From Niabella ginsenosidivorans (GTDB taxonomy: Bacteria; Bacteroidota; Bacteroidia; Chitinophagales; Chitinophagaceae), in NCBI RefSeq assembly GCF_001654455.1, contig NZ_CP015772.1, positions 1,178,001-1,242,000 on the forward strand: a DNA stretch of 64,000 nt. Direction: 5' to 3'. Numbering within the stretch: the stretch's first letter is position 1; the number at the start of each line of letters is the position of its first letter. This document shows positions 44,289-52,457 of this stretch, one piece after another. The position numbers and the translations under genes were made by a program. Below the pieces are notes generated by a model. The model was given only the letters and a program-made list of their open reading frames with translations. It searched no databases and was not told where the DNA came from.

Positions 44289-45611
44289 ATGAAAATAGCA
44301 GTAGTTGGAACCGGTTATGTTGGGTTGGTTACGGGTACCTGTTTTGCCGAAACAGGCAATCATGTTACCTGTGTTGATATTGACAGGAATAAGATAGAGG
44401 CGTTGCAGAAAGGCATTACGCCCATTTATGAGCCGGGTCTGGAAGTGCTGCTGGCCAGGAACATAAAAGAAGAGCGTATTGCTTTTACTGATAATTTAAA
44501 AGAGGCGGTTGAAGAAGCCGTCGTGATCTTCCTGGCATTGCCAACGCCATCAGATCAGGATGGGTCTGCAGACCTTAAATATGTGCTCCAGGTAGCAGAG
44601 CAGCTGGGGGATCTGATCACCTCTTATAAGGTTGTTGTTAATAAGAGCACGGTACCGGTGGGCACCAGCGAAAAAGTAGCAGCAGTGCTTTCAAAAAAAA
44701 TAGCACCGGAGTTATTTGATGTGGTTTCCAATCCTGAATTTTTAAGGGAAGGGGTAGCTGTAGAAGACTTTCTGAAGCCGGAAAGGGTGGTGGTGGGCAC
44801 CCGGTCAGAAAAGGCCACAAAGATTATGGCGGATCTGTATAACCCTTTCGTACGTCAGGGCAATCCTATTTATTTTATGGATCCGCGCAGTGCGGAAATG
44901 ACCAAGTATGCTGCCAATTCCTTCCTTGCAATGAAAATTTCATTTATGAACGAGATCGCCAATTTATGTGAGCGCACAGGTGCCAATGTAGACTGGGTAC
45001 GGATGGGAATCGGAAGTGATCACCGGATAGGCAAGCGCTTTCTTTTCCCGGGTATTGGTTATGGCGGCAGCTGCTTTCCCAAAGATGTTTTGGCGCTGAA
45101 CCTTACCGCCAGGGAGCATGAATACGATTTTCAGCTTCTGCAATCTGTTTTGACAGTAAATAAACACCAGAAAAAAGTCATCGTTCAAAAGATAAAACGG
45201 CATTTTAAGGATGCGCTTCAGGGAAAGCGGTTCGCAATATGGGGGCTGGCATTTAAACCGGAAACTGATGACATCAGGGATGCCCCTTCCCTGGAGATTA
45301 TTGAAGCATTGCTGAATGAAGGAGCCACCCTCAACGTTTATGACCCTGTGGCAATGGAAAATGTTCGAGGCAGGTTTGGTAACAGGATCACCTATTCTGC
45401 CAATCAGTACGAAGCACTGGATGGGGCAGACGCATTGCTGATCTTAACGGAATGGAGCGAGTTCAGAAACCCTGACTTTGATAAAATGAAAGATCTTTTA
45501 AAAACGCATACTATATTTGATGGCAGGAATGTATATGCTCTTGATAAAATGGAAGAATTGAATTTTCATTATGAAAGTATCGGCAGGGCAGTAATTAATA
45601 ATAAAGCCTGA
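44289..45611 (+). CDS. ugd: UDP-glucose 6-dehydrogenase
   Basis: A 440-residue enzyme oxidising UDP-glucose to UDP-glucuronate. The NAD-binding motif is VVGTGYVGLVTGTCFAE; the catalytic Cys is in GIGYGGSCFPKDV; the C-terminal domain has AFKPETDDIRDAPS. It starts 27 nt after the NRPS stop, in the same direction, so it may share a transcript. It supplies uronic acid to the EPS pathway that follows. Substrate could be another UDP-sugar. A hairpin (CCTGATC/GATCAGG) follows the stop. Confidence 0.95.
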   Translation: MKIAVVGTGYVGLVTGTCFAETGNHVTCVDIDRNKIEALQKGITPIYEPGLEVLLARNIKEERIAFTDNLKEAVEEAVVIFLALPTPSDQDGSADLKYVLQVAEQLGDLITSYKVVVNKSTVPVGTSEKVAAVLSKKIAPELFDVVSNPEFLREGVAVEDFLKPERVVVGTRSEKATKIMADLYNPFVRQGNPIYFMDPRSAEMTKYAANSFLAMKISFMNEIANLCERTGANVDWVRMGIGSDHRIGKRFLFPGIGYGGSCFPKDVLALNLTAREHEYDFQLLQSVLTVNKHQKKVIVQKIKRHFKDALQGKRFAIWGLAFKPETDDIRDAPSLEIIEALLNEGATLNVYDPVAMENVRGRFGNRITYSANQYEALDGADALLILTEWSEFRNPDFDKMKDLLKTHTIFDGRNVYALDKMEELNFHYESIGRAVINNKA

Positions 45612-45628
45612 TCAAATAACAGATCAGG
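45607..45628 (+). terminator. Hairpin at the end of ugd, uncertain terminator
   Basis: CCTGATC-AAATAACA-GATCAGG, 7-bp stem with an 8-nt loop overlapping the stop codon, but no T-run follows. Confidence 0.35.
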
Positions 45629-45826
45629 TAAATTGAACGATTAGATTGGGTACAGAGAGTAAAATGAAACCGGGTCATTGTAAATAGATGTGAATTTGGT
45701 GTTTTTATCGAAGAACTAAGGCGTTTCATCGAAAAACTGGATCTCCGGCAGATAAAAACTGTAGCTTTAGTTTCAAGAAGGTTGGTCCTTTAAAACTGAT
45801 TTTAAGTTAATTAACACAACTGTAAA

Positions 45827-46213
45827 ATGAACTCTAAGCATCTACTAATTGTTGACGATGAACCTGCAATTCTGAAATTGCTGCAATTTATCTTATCAAA
45901 AGACTACACCGTTACGCTTAAAAGCAACGGTTTGGAAGCAGTCCTCTGGTTGGAAGAAGGCAATAAGCCTGATTTAATTATACTTGACATCAATATGCCT
46001 TATTTCAACGGGCAGGATTTCTTTAAGTCTTTAAAGGTAAGCGGGTTGTTCCAGGGAATACCTGTAATCATCCTCACCGGTCATACAGATGTTGACCGTC
46101 TTAAAGCCGAGCTGGAATTCCCCGTGAATACTATCATCTCAAAACCCTTTAACCCAACAATCCTTCAAAATGCAGTCAGATCTCTCCTTACGCCAAAACC
46201 TGAAGTATACTAA
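45827..46213 (+). CDS. Stand-alone response regulator receiver domain
   Basis: A 128-residue CheY-like protein: acidic pocket in LIVDDEPAIL, phosphoacceptor Asp in LIILDINMPYFNG, switch Thr in VIILTGH and Lys in IISKPFNP. It has no output domain. Its 3' end overlaps the start of the sugar-transferase gene by 44 nt, so translation of the two is probably coupled. It may control the enzyme's activity by protein contact rather than transcription. The kinase partner is not adjacent. Confidence 0.92.
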   Translation: MNSKHLLIVDDEPAILKLLQFILSKDYTVTLKSNGLEAVLWLEEGNKPDLIILDINMPYFNGQDFFKSLKVSGLFQGIPVIILTGHTDVDRLKAELEFPVNTIISKPFNPTILQNAVRSLLTPKPEVY

Positions 46214-47276
46214 ATCCAGCATTGTCAACACCAATGAATTGGCTTACATCGGAAAAAAATACGTAACAGACGTAACATTGCCGCTTCAGGAGCGCCACGG
46301 GTTTCTTGTTGATAAATTTGAATCGGTTGAAGAGTTTCATGCCTTTCTGAAAGGCAGTTCGATCCTCGAAAGCCCGGGGGTGATTTTGCTGGAGGAGGAT
46401 GACAGCATGGATGTCCGGTCTGTGCTGAGCGAACTCCGGACAAACCCTTTAACGGGCGGTGCCATCATTATTTTTCTTGCTTCAAAGCCCCGGAATACTG
46501 ATTTTTACCGGGAGCTAAAAGTTAACGATAGCTATAATGCCCCTTATGATCCGGGCATGATCGCTGAACGGATCAATTTTTTGCTGCGGCTTAAGATTGC
46601 TCTATCCAATAATACCAGGGTAACAGCAACAGCCGTGCCACAGTATAAAATGGCATTTGGCAAACGCCTTTTAGACATCTTAGTGGCTGCATCCGGGCTA
46701 ATCATCCTGTCGCCTTTAATGCTGATCATTGCTCTTCTGGTAAAACTCTCCGGGAAGGGCCCTGTTATTTATAAAAGTAAACGTGCGGGTACCGGCTATA
46801 AAATATTTGATTTTTACAAATTCCGCACCATGTACGCAGACGCTGATCAGAAACTAAAGAACCTTAGTTCCACCAATAACCAGTACGGGAATGCCTCCGA
46901 TAAAGCGCCTCAGGCGTTTGTAAAAATTTTAAATGACCCCAGAATTACACCCATAGGCGCTTTTTTACGTAAAACCAGTCTGGATGAACTGCCTCAGCTT
47001 TTTAATGTATTAAAAGGAGACATGTCTTTGGTAGGCAACCGGCCGCTGCCGCTTTATGAAGCGGAAATGCTGACATCCGATCAGTTCGCCATGCGTTTCC
47101 TGGGCCCTGCCGGAATTACCGGTCTGTGGCAGATCAGTAAAAGAGGGAAGGCTGAAATGTCGAGCGAAGAGCGGATCGCCCTTGATAACCATTATGCCCA
47201 ATACACTTCCTTCTGGATGGATTTCAAAATCGTATTGAAAACCATACCAGCCATGCTGCAAAAAGAAAAAGTATAA
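46170..47276 (+). CDS. Pseudo-receiver/polyprenyl-phosphate sugar-1-phosphate transferase fusion
   Basis: A 368-residue protein with two parts. The N-terminal 140 residues look receiver-like (ESVEEFHAFLKGSS, VILLEEDDSMD, AIIIFLASKPRN) but the phosphoacceptor position is Glu (ILLE for ILLD). The C-terminal part is a PglC/WcaJ-type transferase: a hydrophobic re-entrant helix (LLDILVAASGLIILSPLM), FYKFRTM and RKTSLDELPQLFNVLKGDMSLVGNRP. It should transfer a sugar phosphate to undecaprenyl phosphate, the first step of EPS repeat-unit assembly at the inner membrane. Start ATG at 46170 lies inside the receiver gene. Confidence 0.88.
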   Translation: MQSDLSLRQNLKYTKSSIVNTNELAYIGKKYVTDVTLPLQERHGFLVDKFESVEEFHAFLKGSSILESPGVILLEEDDSMDVRSVLSELRTNPLTGGAIIIFLASKPRNTDFYRELKVNDSYNAPYDPGMIAERINFLLRLKIALSNNTRVTATAVPQYKMAFGKRLLDILVAASGLIILSPLMLIIALLVKLSGKGPVIYKSKRAGTGYKIFDFYKFRTMYADADQKLKNLSSTNNQYGNASDKAPQAFVKILNDPRITPIGAFLRKTSLDELPQLFNVLKGDMSLVGNRPLPLYEAEMLTSDQFAMRFLGPAGITGLWQISKRGKAEMSSEERIALDNHYAQYTSFWMDFKIVLKTIPAMLQKEKV

Positions 47277-47302
47277 TTATACGAACTTTTAAACCACTTA
47301 TA

Positions 47303-47995
47303 ATGAGGATACGCTATTTCTTCTTTCTGATGACCTGTTTTGTAAGCATAACTGCCCTGGCTCAGGAATCGATCATTGGTGATATTGATAATGATCTGCT
47401 CGCAAAATATATTGCCCTTGCGAAGCAGAACTTTCCGAGAGTAAAGGCGTTTCATGCAAGAGAAGACCGTGCAAAATATATGGCTAATGCTGCTTCTATG
47501 GGATGGTTTGATATTATTAATGTTGGATATTACTACTATCCCAACAGTTCTTCAAAAGGAGTGGGAGGAAATGTGAGCCCCGGCGGGCAAATTGTTACAA
47601 ACGGATTTATGGTAGGCGTGAGCGCCAATATAGGTGCTTTGCTGTCTAGACCATCTACTGTTAAAGCGGCAAAGGCTGAGGTAAAATCCGCAAAAGCCGA
47701 AACGGAGGAGTATGATATAACCCTGGCCAGCGATGTAAGAGCGAAATATTATGATTATCTTTCCAGTAAAAAGCAACTGGCAATCCGAAATCTGGCTGCT
47801 CAAAGCCTGAAGGGGATTCAGGCAGATGCCCAGCAAAAATATGAGCGGGGGGAGATTGCTATTGATGCCTATACCACTGCAAAGAACTCTGCTACTGAAG
47901 CAGATGCCCAGGCATTAACAGCAGAAGTTACTTACCTCAAAGCTAAGGATGCTCTGGAAGGAGTGATTGGAGCAAAACTCGAATCTATAAAATAA
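47303..47995 (+). CDS. Short TolC-like periplasmic coiled-coil protein
   Basis: A 230-residue protein with a signal peptide (RIRYFFFLMTCFVSITALAQ). The body resembles one half of a TolC/OEP monomer: a beta-hairpin segment (FMVGVSANIGALLSRP) and long helices (VKAAKAEVKSAKAETEEYDITLASDV, GIQADAQQKYERGEIAIDAY, AKNSATEADAQALTAEVTYLKAKDALEGV). Full TolC proteins are about twice as long. It could form an oligomeric channel with the Wzc-like protein or act as an adaptor. Confidence 0.75.
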   Translation: MRIRYFFFLMTCFVSITALAQESIIGDIDNDLLAKYIALAKQNFPRVKAFHAREDRAKYMANAASMGWFDIINVGYYYYPNSSSKGVGGNVSPGGQIVTNGFMVGVSANIGALLSRPSTVKAAKAEVKSAKAETEEYDITLASDVRAKYYDYLSSKKQLAIRNLAAQSLKGIQADAQQKYERGEIAIDAYTTAKNSATEADAQALTAEVTYLKAKDALEGVIGAKLESIK

Positions 47996-48024
47996 TAAAA
48001 ATTTAAGAATTAAGGATAGCCTAA

Positions 48025-50235
48025 ATGAATCTAAATCTAAACCTGAAAGAGTTTTTAAAGTATTTGTCACGTTTTAAGTGGCTTTTAATTGTTGTTCCCA
48101 TTCTATGTGTAGGGCTCGCCTATTTTTTATCAAAAAAGGCGGCGCGAAAATATGTATCAGATACACTAATAGCCACAGGAATCACTAACCAGTTCCAGCA
48201 AACACTTACAGAAGGCCAGAATCTGGATTATTTTAAAATAAGTCAGCGGTTTGGGAATCTTTTGGAAATGATCAAATCCAGACGGATGATCAGTGCGCTT
48301 TCTTATGAACTGATCCTGCACGACCTTAAAAATCCAAAAGAAGCATTTATTCCGGTTTCCGGTGTTGTTAAAGAATATACACCTGATGAATTGAATAAAC
48401 TCATCCAGGAATATCAGCAAAGGCTTGACGCACATACACTGATTTCAATTGCAGATAATGCAGGTATGAAATTATATGATATCCTGAAATCTAAAAGATA
48501 TGATGAGGAATCCATTCTGAAGAACTTATCCGTAGCAAGAAACGGAGAAAGCGACTTTATTAAATTGTCCTATATTTCTAATAACCCCAGACTTTCCGCT
48601 TTTGTTGTAAATACGCTGGCAGATAACTTTATAGACTATTATACCAACATGAGTACAGCAGGAGAAAGAAAGTCGCTTGCTATACTGGACACAGTTTTAA
48701 GGACCCGGCAGGTAGCATTGGAAAGAAAAGGCGCTGCATTAACTTATTCTGCTGCTTCTTCTAATGCAACCGTTAAGAATGAGATCGTAGCTCAAAAAAA
48801 GTCGGATATGGCGTATCAGCAAATTACCGAGGCTCAATCTCAGAGAAATCAGACTATGCGCACAATTAGCTCTTTGGAAGGCGCGATCACTGAAATTGAC
48901 CAGAAGCTTAAAGGTGCTGGAGGTTATCTGACCCCCGGGGCTCTTACGGATAATAGCGAGATTGTAAGAATTGATAATCAGTTAAAGACTGCTAACAGGA
49001 ACTATATAAATAATAATTTTCAGGCATCCGACAAAAGAAAAATAGATTCTCTTCAGGAAATCAGAACTTCTTTGATCACAGCCGCCTCTAAAAAAGGAAA
49101 TACAAATCCTGCTGTAATCAGACAGAATTTAATAGAACAACGGATCAAGCTTGAAAATGACCTGGCTTCCGCCAAAAGTACTCTTAACACTATTGACCGG
49201 CAGTTGAATGCTTTGCAAAGCACCGCTGGTCCGATTGTGGCAGCTACAACTCCTGATAACAGTGCCGGACAGGCATTGGCCCGAGATGTAGAAATTGCCT
49301 CAAAGGATTATGCAGATGCCCAGGAAAAATACCAGCAGGCTGAGCTGGCCTCAAAAACAGGCGTTAATCTTGCAGTGGTGGAGCCGGGAGTACCAGGGCC
49401 ACCAGAGCCATCCAAGACACTTTTGTTTGCAGGATTGGCTGGTTTCTCAGGATTGATGATCAGCCTGGTAGGCATCTTTCTTACCTTTGCTTTAAATAAA
49501 ACCTCAAATACACCCCAGGAACTTGAAATTAAATTGCATCAGCATGTATTAGGATGGTTAAATGACCTGGGCGAAGAAGACAAAGACCTTCGTAAAATAT
49601 GGAAAGATAAAGGTTCCACAGCGTCCTATTCAGTTTATAAAGATGCTCTGAGATCTTTGAGGTTTGAGTTAAATAAATTTATAAAGCCAGGTAAAAACGT
49701 AATTGGCATTACTAGTGTATTACCCGGAGAAGGGAAAACCTTTGTTGCGGGTAGCCTGAGTTATGCCTTCGCAATGATGGGCAAAAATGTGCTGGTCATT
49801 TGTGAAAAAAATGATTCTATTTCGGATCTGGTTATAGGCCGGCGTTTTAATGAAGATCCGCCTCAAAAATTTGAATCATTTTTAGTTAAGAAAGAAATAC
49901 AGATTGAAGACCGGATCACTATTTTGAATAAAAATGCGAGCAGCAGCTCCCTCCTGGAGTTGAGAGATGGCAGGAGTCTTGAAGCAGGGTTTAAAATACT
50001 CAAGGAAACTTTCGATGTTATTGTTGTAGATATTGGTAGCGCGTATGATATTTATAATATGAAAGAGTGGTTGATGTTCTGTGATTACAGCATTGCTGTT
50101 TTTGAAGCAGGGAACAAAGTGGCCGAAAAGCACCATGATGTGGCAGCGCTTTTATCTTCATACGAAGGTTTTTTAGGGTGGACCCTGAATAAAGTAAAAA
50201 TTCAGAATGTGAAAGGTCTTGTTGAAAAAATGTAA
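48025..50235 (+). CDS. Wzz/Wzc-type polysaccharide chain-length and export protein with degenerate kinase motifs
   Basis: A 736-residue PCP-family protein. TM1 near residues 16-33 (WLLIVVPILCVGLAYFL), a long periplasmic coiled-coil region, TM2 near 472-492 (LLFAGLAGFSGLMISLVGIF), then a cytoplasmic P-loop domain with GITSVLPGEGKTFVAG (Walker A near 567-575). Walker A' reads VLVICEKND and Walker B IVVDIGS; the usual Asp of VLLIDxD is missing and there is no Tyr-rich tail. So the kinase may be inactive and the protein may act as an ATP-binding scaffold for Wzy-dependent chain length control and export. It is followed five nt later by the polymerase gene. Confidence 0.85.
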   Translation: MNLNLNLKEFLKYLSRFKWLLIVVPILCVGLAYFLSKKAARKYVSDTLIATGITNQFQQTLTEGQNLDYFKISQRFGNLLEMIKSRRMISALSYELILHDLKNPKEAFIPVSGVVKEYTPDELNKLIQEYQQRLDAHTLISIADNAGMKLYDILKSKRYDEESILKNLSVARNGESDFIKLSYISNNPRLSAFVVNTLADNFIDYYTNMSTAGERKSLAILDTVLRTRQVALERKGAALTYSAASSNATVKNEIVAQKKSDMAYQQITEAQSQRNQTMRTISSLEGAITEIDQKLKGAGGYLTPGALTDNSEIVRIDNQLKTANRNYINNNFQASDKRKIDSLQEIRTSLITAASKKGNTNPAVIRQNLIEQRIKLENDLASAKSTLNTIDRQLNALQSTAGPIVAATTPDNSAGQALARDVEIASKDYADAQEKYQQAELASKTGVNLAVVEPGVPGPPEPSKTLLFAGLAGFSGLMISLVGIFLTFALNKTSNTPQELEIKLHQHVLGWLNDLGEEDKDLRKIWKDKGSTASYSVYKDALRSLRFELNKFIKPGKNVIGITSVLPGEGKTFVAGSLSYAFAMMGKNVLVICEKNDSISDLVIGRRFNEDPPQKFESFLVKKEIQIEDRITILNKNASSSSLLELRDGRSLEAGFKILKETFDVIVVDIGSAYDIYNMKEWLMFCDYSIAVFEAGNKVAEKHHDVAALLSSYEGFLGWTLNKVKIQNVKGLVEKM

Positions 50236-50240
50236 CATTC

Positions 50241-51683
50241 ATGAGCCCTCATACTTTAAATAATTCTGGATTTTCAAAAGGAGAAATTGGGTTTATTTCA
50301 GCTGGCTTAATTATACTGATTGCATCAGTTATTTTAGCTGTTTTAACACAGTCTGTTCTTTTCTTTTTTTTACCCGTTTTGATTTTATTGGGTATTGTTT
50401 TTCTTGTTTTATTATTTAGAGAGCCTTTAATTGGCTTATTTACATCTCTTGCATATAGTTTTTTGTTTGTAATACTGGACCGAGAGGTTGGAGGAATGTC
50501 TTATGGAACGTTAAATGAAGCGTTACTTATATCTACCTGGTTAAGTGTCTGGTATAATTCTGGTCGGTACGATTTTAAAGTATTGAACAATAATTTAGTA
50601 TGGCTTTCTCTGATTTGGTTTATTATCAGCGTGATGGAGCTGGGTAACCCTAATGGAGGAAGTTTTCAGGGGTGGATGCAGGAAATAAGAACTTCGGCAT
50701 TATATCCGCTTTTAATAGCGCCTTTGGGATGCTTATTAATTAACACAAGAAAAAAGTTGAACTACTTTTTAATTCTGTTACTGTTACTGTCATTTATTGC
50801 AAGCCTGAATGGGATAAAACAGATAAAAATAGGATTGAGCCCAGGTGAGCAGCGGTTCCTGGATGAGGGAGCCTCATCCACGCATTTGCTTTTCGGGAAG
50901 TTAAGGGTTTTTTCATTTTTTTCGGATGCAGGTCAATTTGGAGCTTCTCAGGCTCAGTTTGTAGTATTAGGAATTGTGCTGGCTATTGGTTTAAGAGGAA
51001 CATTGAAAAAAACGCTACTATTTATTTTGGGAGCTATTTCCTTTTACGGGTTGTTAATCTCCGGAACAAGGGGGGCTTTATTTGCCTTAATGGCCGGGAT
51101 CTTTTGCGCCTTATTGCTAAGCAAGAACTATAAGGTGCTCATTATTGGAGGCATCATTGCCATAGGGTTTATAGGAATGTTGAAATATACTTATATTGGT
51201 AATTCTAATTATAATATATACCGGTTACGGACAGCACTTGATCCGGAGGATGCTTCTTTGAATGTACGTTTAAATAATCAGGCTAAACTAGCAGATTATA
51301 TGGCATCACGTCCTTTCGGAGGCGGGTTGGGTGTTATAGGTACCTGGGGTGTAAAATATAATGCAGATAAATTTCTTTCCACCATACCGCCGGATAGCTA
51401 TTGGGTAAAAGTATGGGCAATGTATGGTATTATCGGCTTTATAATATTCTTTAGTTTCTGGATGTATCTTATCGGTAAATGTTGTGGAATGATCTGGAAT
51501 GTAAAGGATCAGAATCTGAGGTTGAAACTGATTGCCCTGATTTCTGGAGTGGTAGGCATTTTTTTGTGTAGTTATGGAAATGAAGTAATGAATACAATGC
51601 CTTCCCTGAACGTAATACAGCTTTCTATGGGAACCGTGTATATAATGTGTCTGAATTACAGAAAGGAACAGCAGGCTTCATAA
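50241..51683 (+). CDS. O-antigen polymerase/ligase-like membrane protein (Wzy-like)
   Basis: A 480-residue protein with about 11-12 hydrophobic segments and a long loop between residues 150 and 250. The LLISGTRGALFALMAG stretch matches the O-antigen ligase/polymerase (Wzy_C) core, with a further conserved FGGGLGVIGTWG loop. In the Wzx/Wzy pathway it polymerises lipid-linked repeat units in the periplasm. Ligase activity cannot be excluded. It begins right after the Wzc-like gene. Confidence 0.8.
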   Translation: MSPHTLNNSGFSKGEIGFISAGLIILIASVILAVLTQSVLFFFLPVLILLGIVFLVLLFREPLIGLFTSLAYSFLFVILDREVGGMSYGTLNEALLISTWLSVWYNSGRYDFKVLNNNLVWLSLIWFIISVMELGNPNGGSFQGWMQEIRTSALYPLLIAPLGCLLINTRKKLNYFLILLLLLSFIASLNGIKQIKIGLSPGEQRFLDEGASSTHLLFGKLRVFSFFSDAGQFGASQAQFVVLGIVLAIGLRGTLKKTLLFILGAISFYGLLISGTRGALFALMAGIFCALLLSKNYKVLIIGGIIAIGFIGMLKYTYIGNSNYNIYRLRTALDPEDASLNVRLNNQAKLADYMASRPFGGGLGVIGTWGVKYNADKFLSTIPPDSYWVKVWAMYGIIGFIIFFSFWMYLIGKCCGMIWNVKDQNLRLKLIALISGVVGIFLCSYGNEVMNTMPSLNVIQLSMGTVYIMCLNYRKEQQAS

Positions 51684-51707
51684 GCATCCATTTTAAACAT
51701 TTAATAT

Positions 51708-51830
51708 ATGCCAGTTGCTTTTTTTGCAGTGCCCGGGATAATATCTTTGCTTTGGGGCATATACATGGGATTGATCTTTTATAAAGAGGTGAAGCGTCCC
51801 CGTTCCCGTTGGCAATCGAACAGAAGTTAA
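51708..51830 (+). CDS. Small membrane protein, 40 aa
   Basis: A 40-codon ORF fitting the gap between the polymerase and the acyltransferase. It starts MPVAFFAVPGIISLLWGIYM, one membrane helix, and ends with a basic tail (YKEVKRPRSRWQSNRS). The stop is five nt before the acyltransferase ATG at 51836, an operon-like spacing. It may be a small subunit of the polymerase or export complex. No homologue is recognised. Confidence 0.5.
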   Translation: MPVAFFAVPGIISLLWGIYMGLIFYKEVKRPRSRWQSNRS

Positions 51831-51835
51831 TTATT

Positions 51836-52453
51836 ATGGAATCGTTAAAAAAAAAGATCAAATCTGTTCCAGCGCTGAAAAAAACAGCGCAATGGTTGTT
51901 GAATGCTGAGCATGATCCTCGCCCAAGATGGTTAATCCGGGCGTTTGTTAATCCTTTTGTTCATAAAAAAGGCGGGGGTTCTATCGTCAGAAAATATTCA
52001 CGAATGGATCTTTTCCCTTTTAATAAGTTTTTTCTTGGGGAATGCGCTATTATAGAAGACTATGCAGTAATCAATAATGGAGTGGGAGATGTAGAAATCG
52101 GCAGTCACTCTATTATTGGGGTCGGTTGTGTTGTAATTGGCCCTATATCTGTAGGTAAACACGTCATGTTTGCCCAGCATGTAGTGGCATCCGGGCTCAA
52201 TCATGGTTATCAGGACATTCATCAACCCATCAGCCATCAGCAGGTGGAATGCAAAAGAATTATTGTGGAAGATGAAGTTTGGATAGGGGCGAACAGCGTA
52301 ATAACTGCAGGGGTTACTTTAGGAAAGCATTCAGTTGTGGGCGCAGGCAGCGTAGTAACGAAAGATGTGCCTCCATTTTCAATCGTGGCTGGGAATCCTG
52401 CCAGGGTTATTAAACAATATAATAACGTATCTAAAAACTGGGAAAGGGTTTAA
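51836..52453 (+). CDS. Left-handed beta-helix O-acetyltransferase (WcaF/NodL-like)
   Basis: 205 residues from the ATG at 51836; an upstream TTG start would overlap the small ORF. The centre has hexapeptide repeats (VEIGSHSIIGVGCVVIGPISVGKHV, VWIGANSVITAGVTLGKHSVVGAGSVVTKDV) and the GLNHGYQDIHQPI loop with the catalytic His. It likely acetylates or acylates a sugar of the EPS repeat unit using acyl-CoA. The neighbouring glycosyltransferases support an EPS role. Confidence 0.9.
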   Translation: MESLKKKIKSVPALKKTAQWLLNAEHDPRPRWLIRAFVNPFVHKKGGGSIVRKYSRMDLFPFNKFFLGECAIIEDYAVINNGVGDVEIGSHSIIGVGCVVIGPISVGKHVMFAQHVVASGLNHGYQDIHQPISHQQVECKRIIVEDEVWIGANSVITAGVTLGKHSVVGAGSVVTKDVPPFSIVAGNPARVIKQYNNVSKNWERV

Positions 52454-52457
52454 ACGT

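Noticed and set aside
52365-52457. Longer start of the GT2 protein overlapping the acyltransferase gene
   Set aside because: The ATG at 52458 follows the acyltransferase stop by four nt and gives a normal membrane-anchor start.
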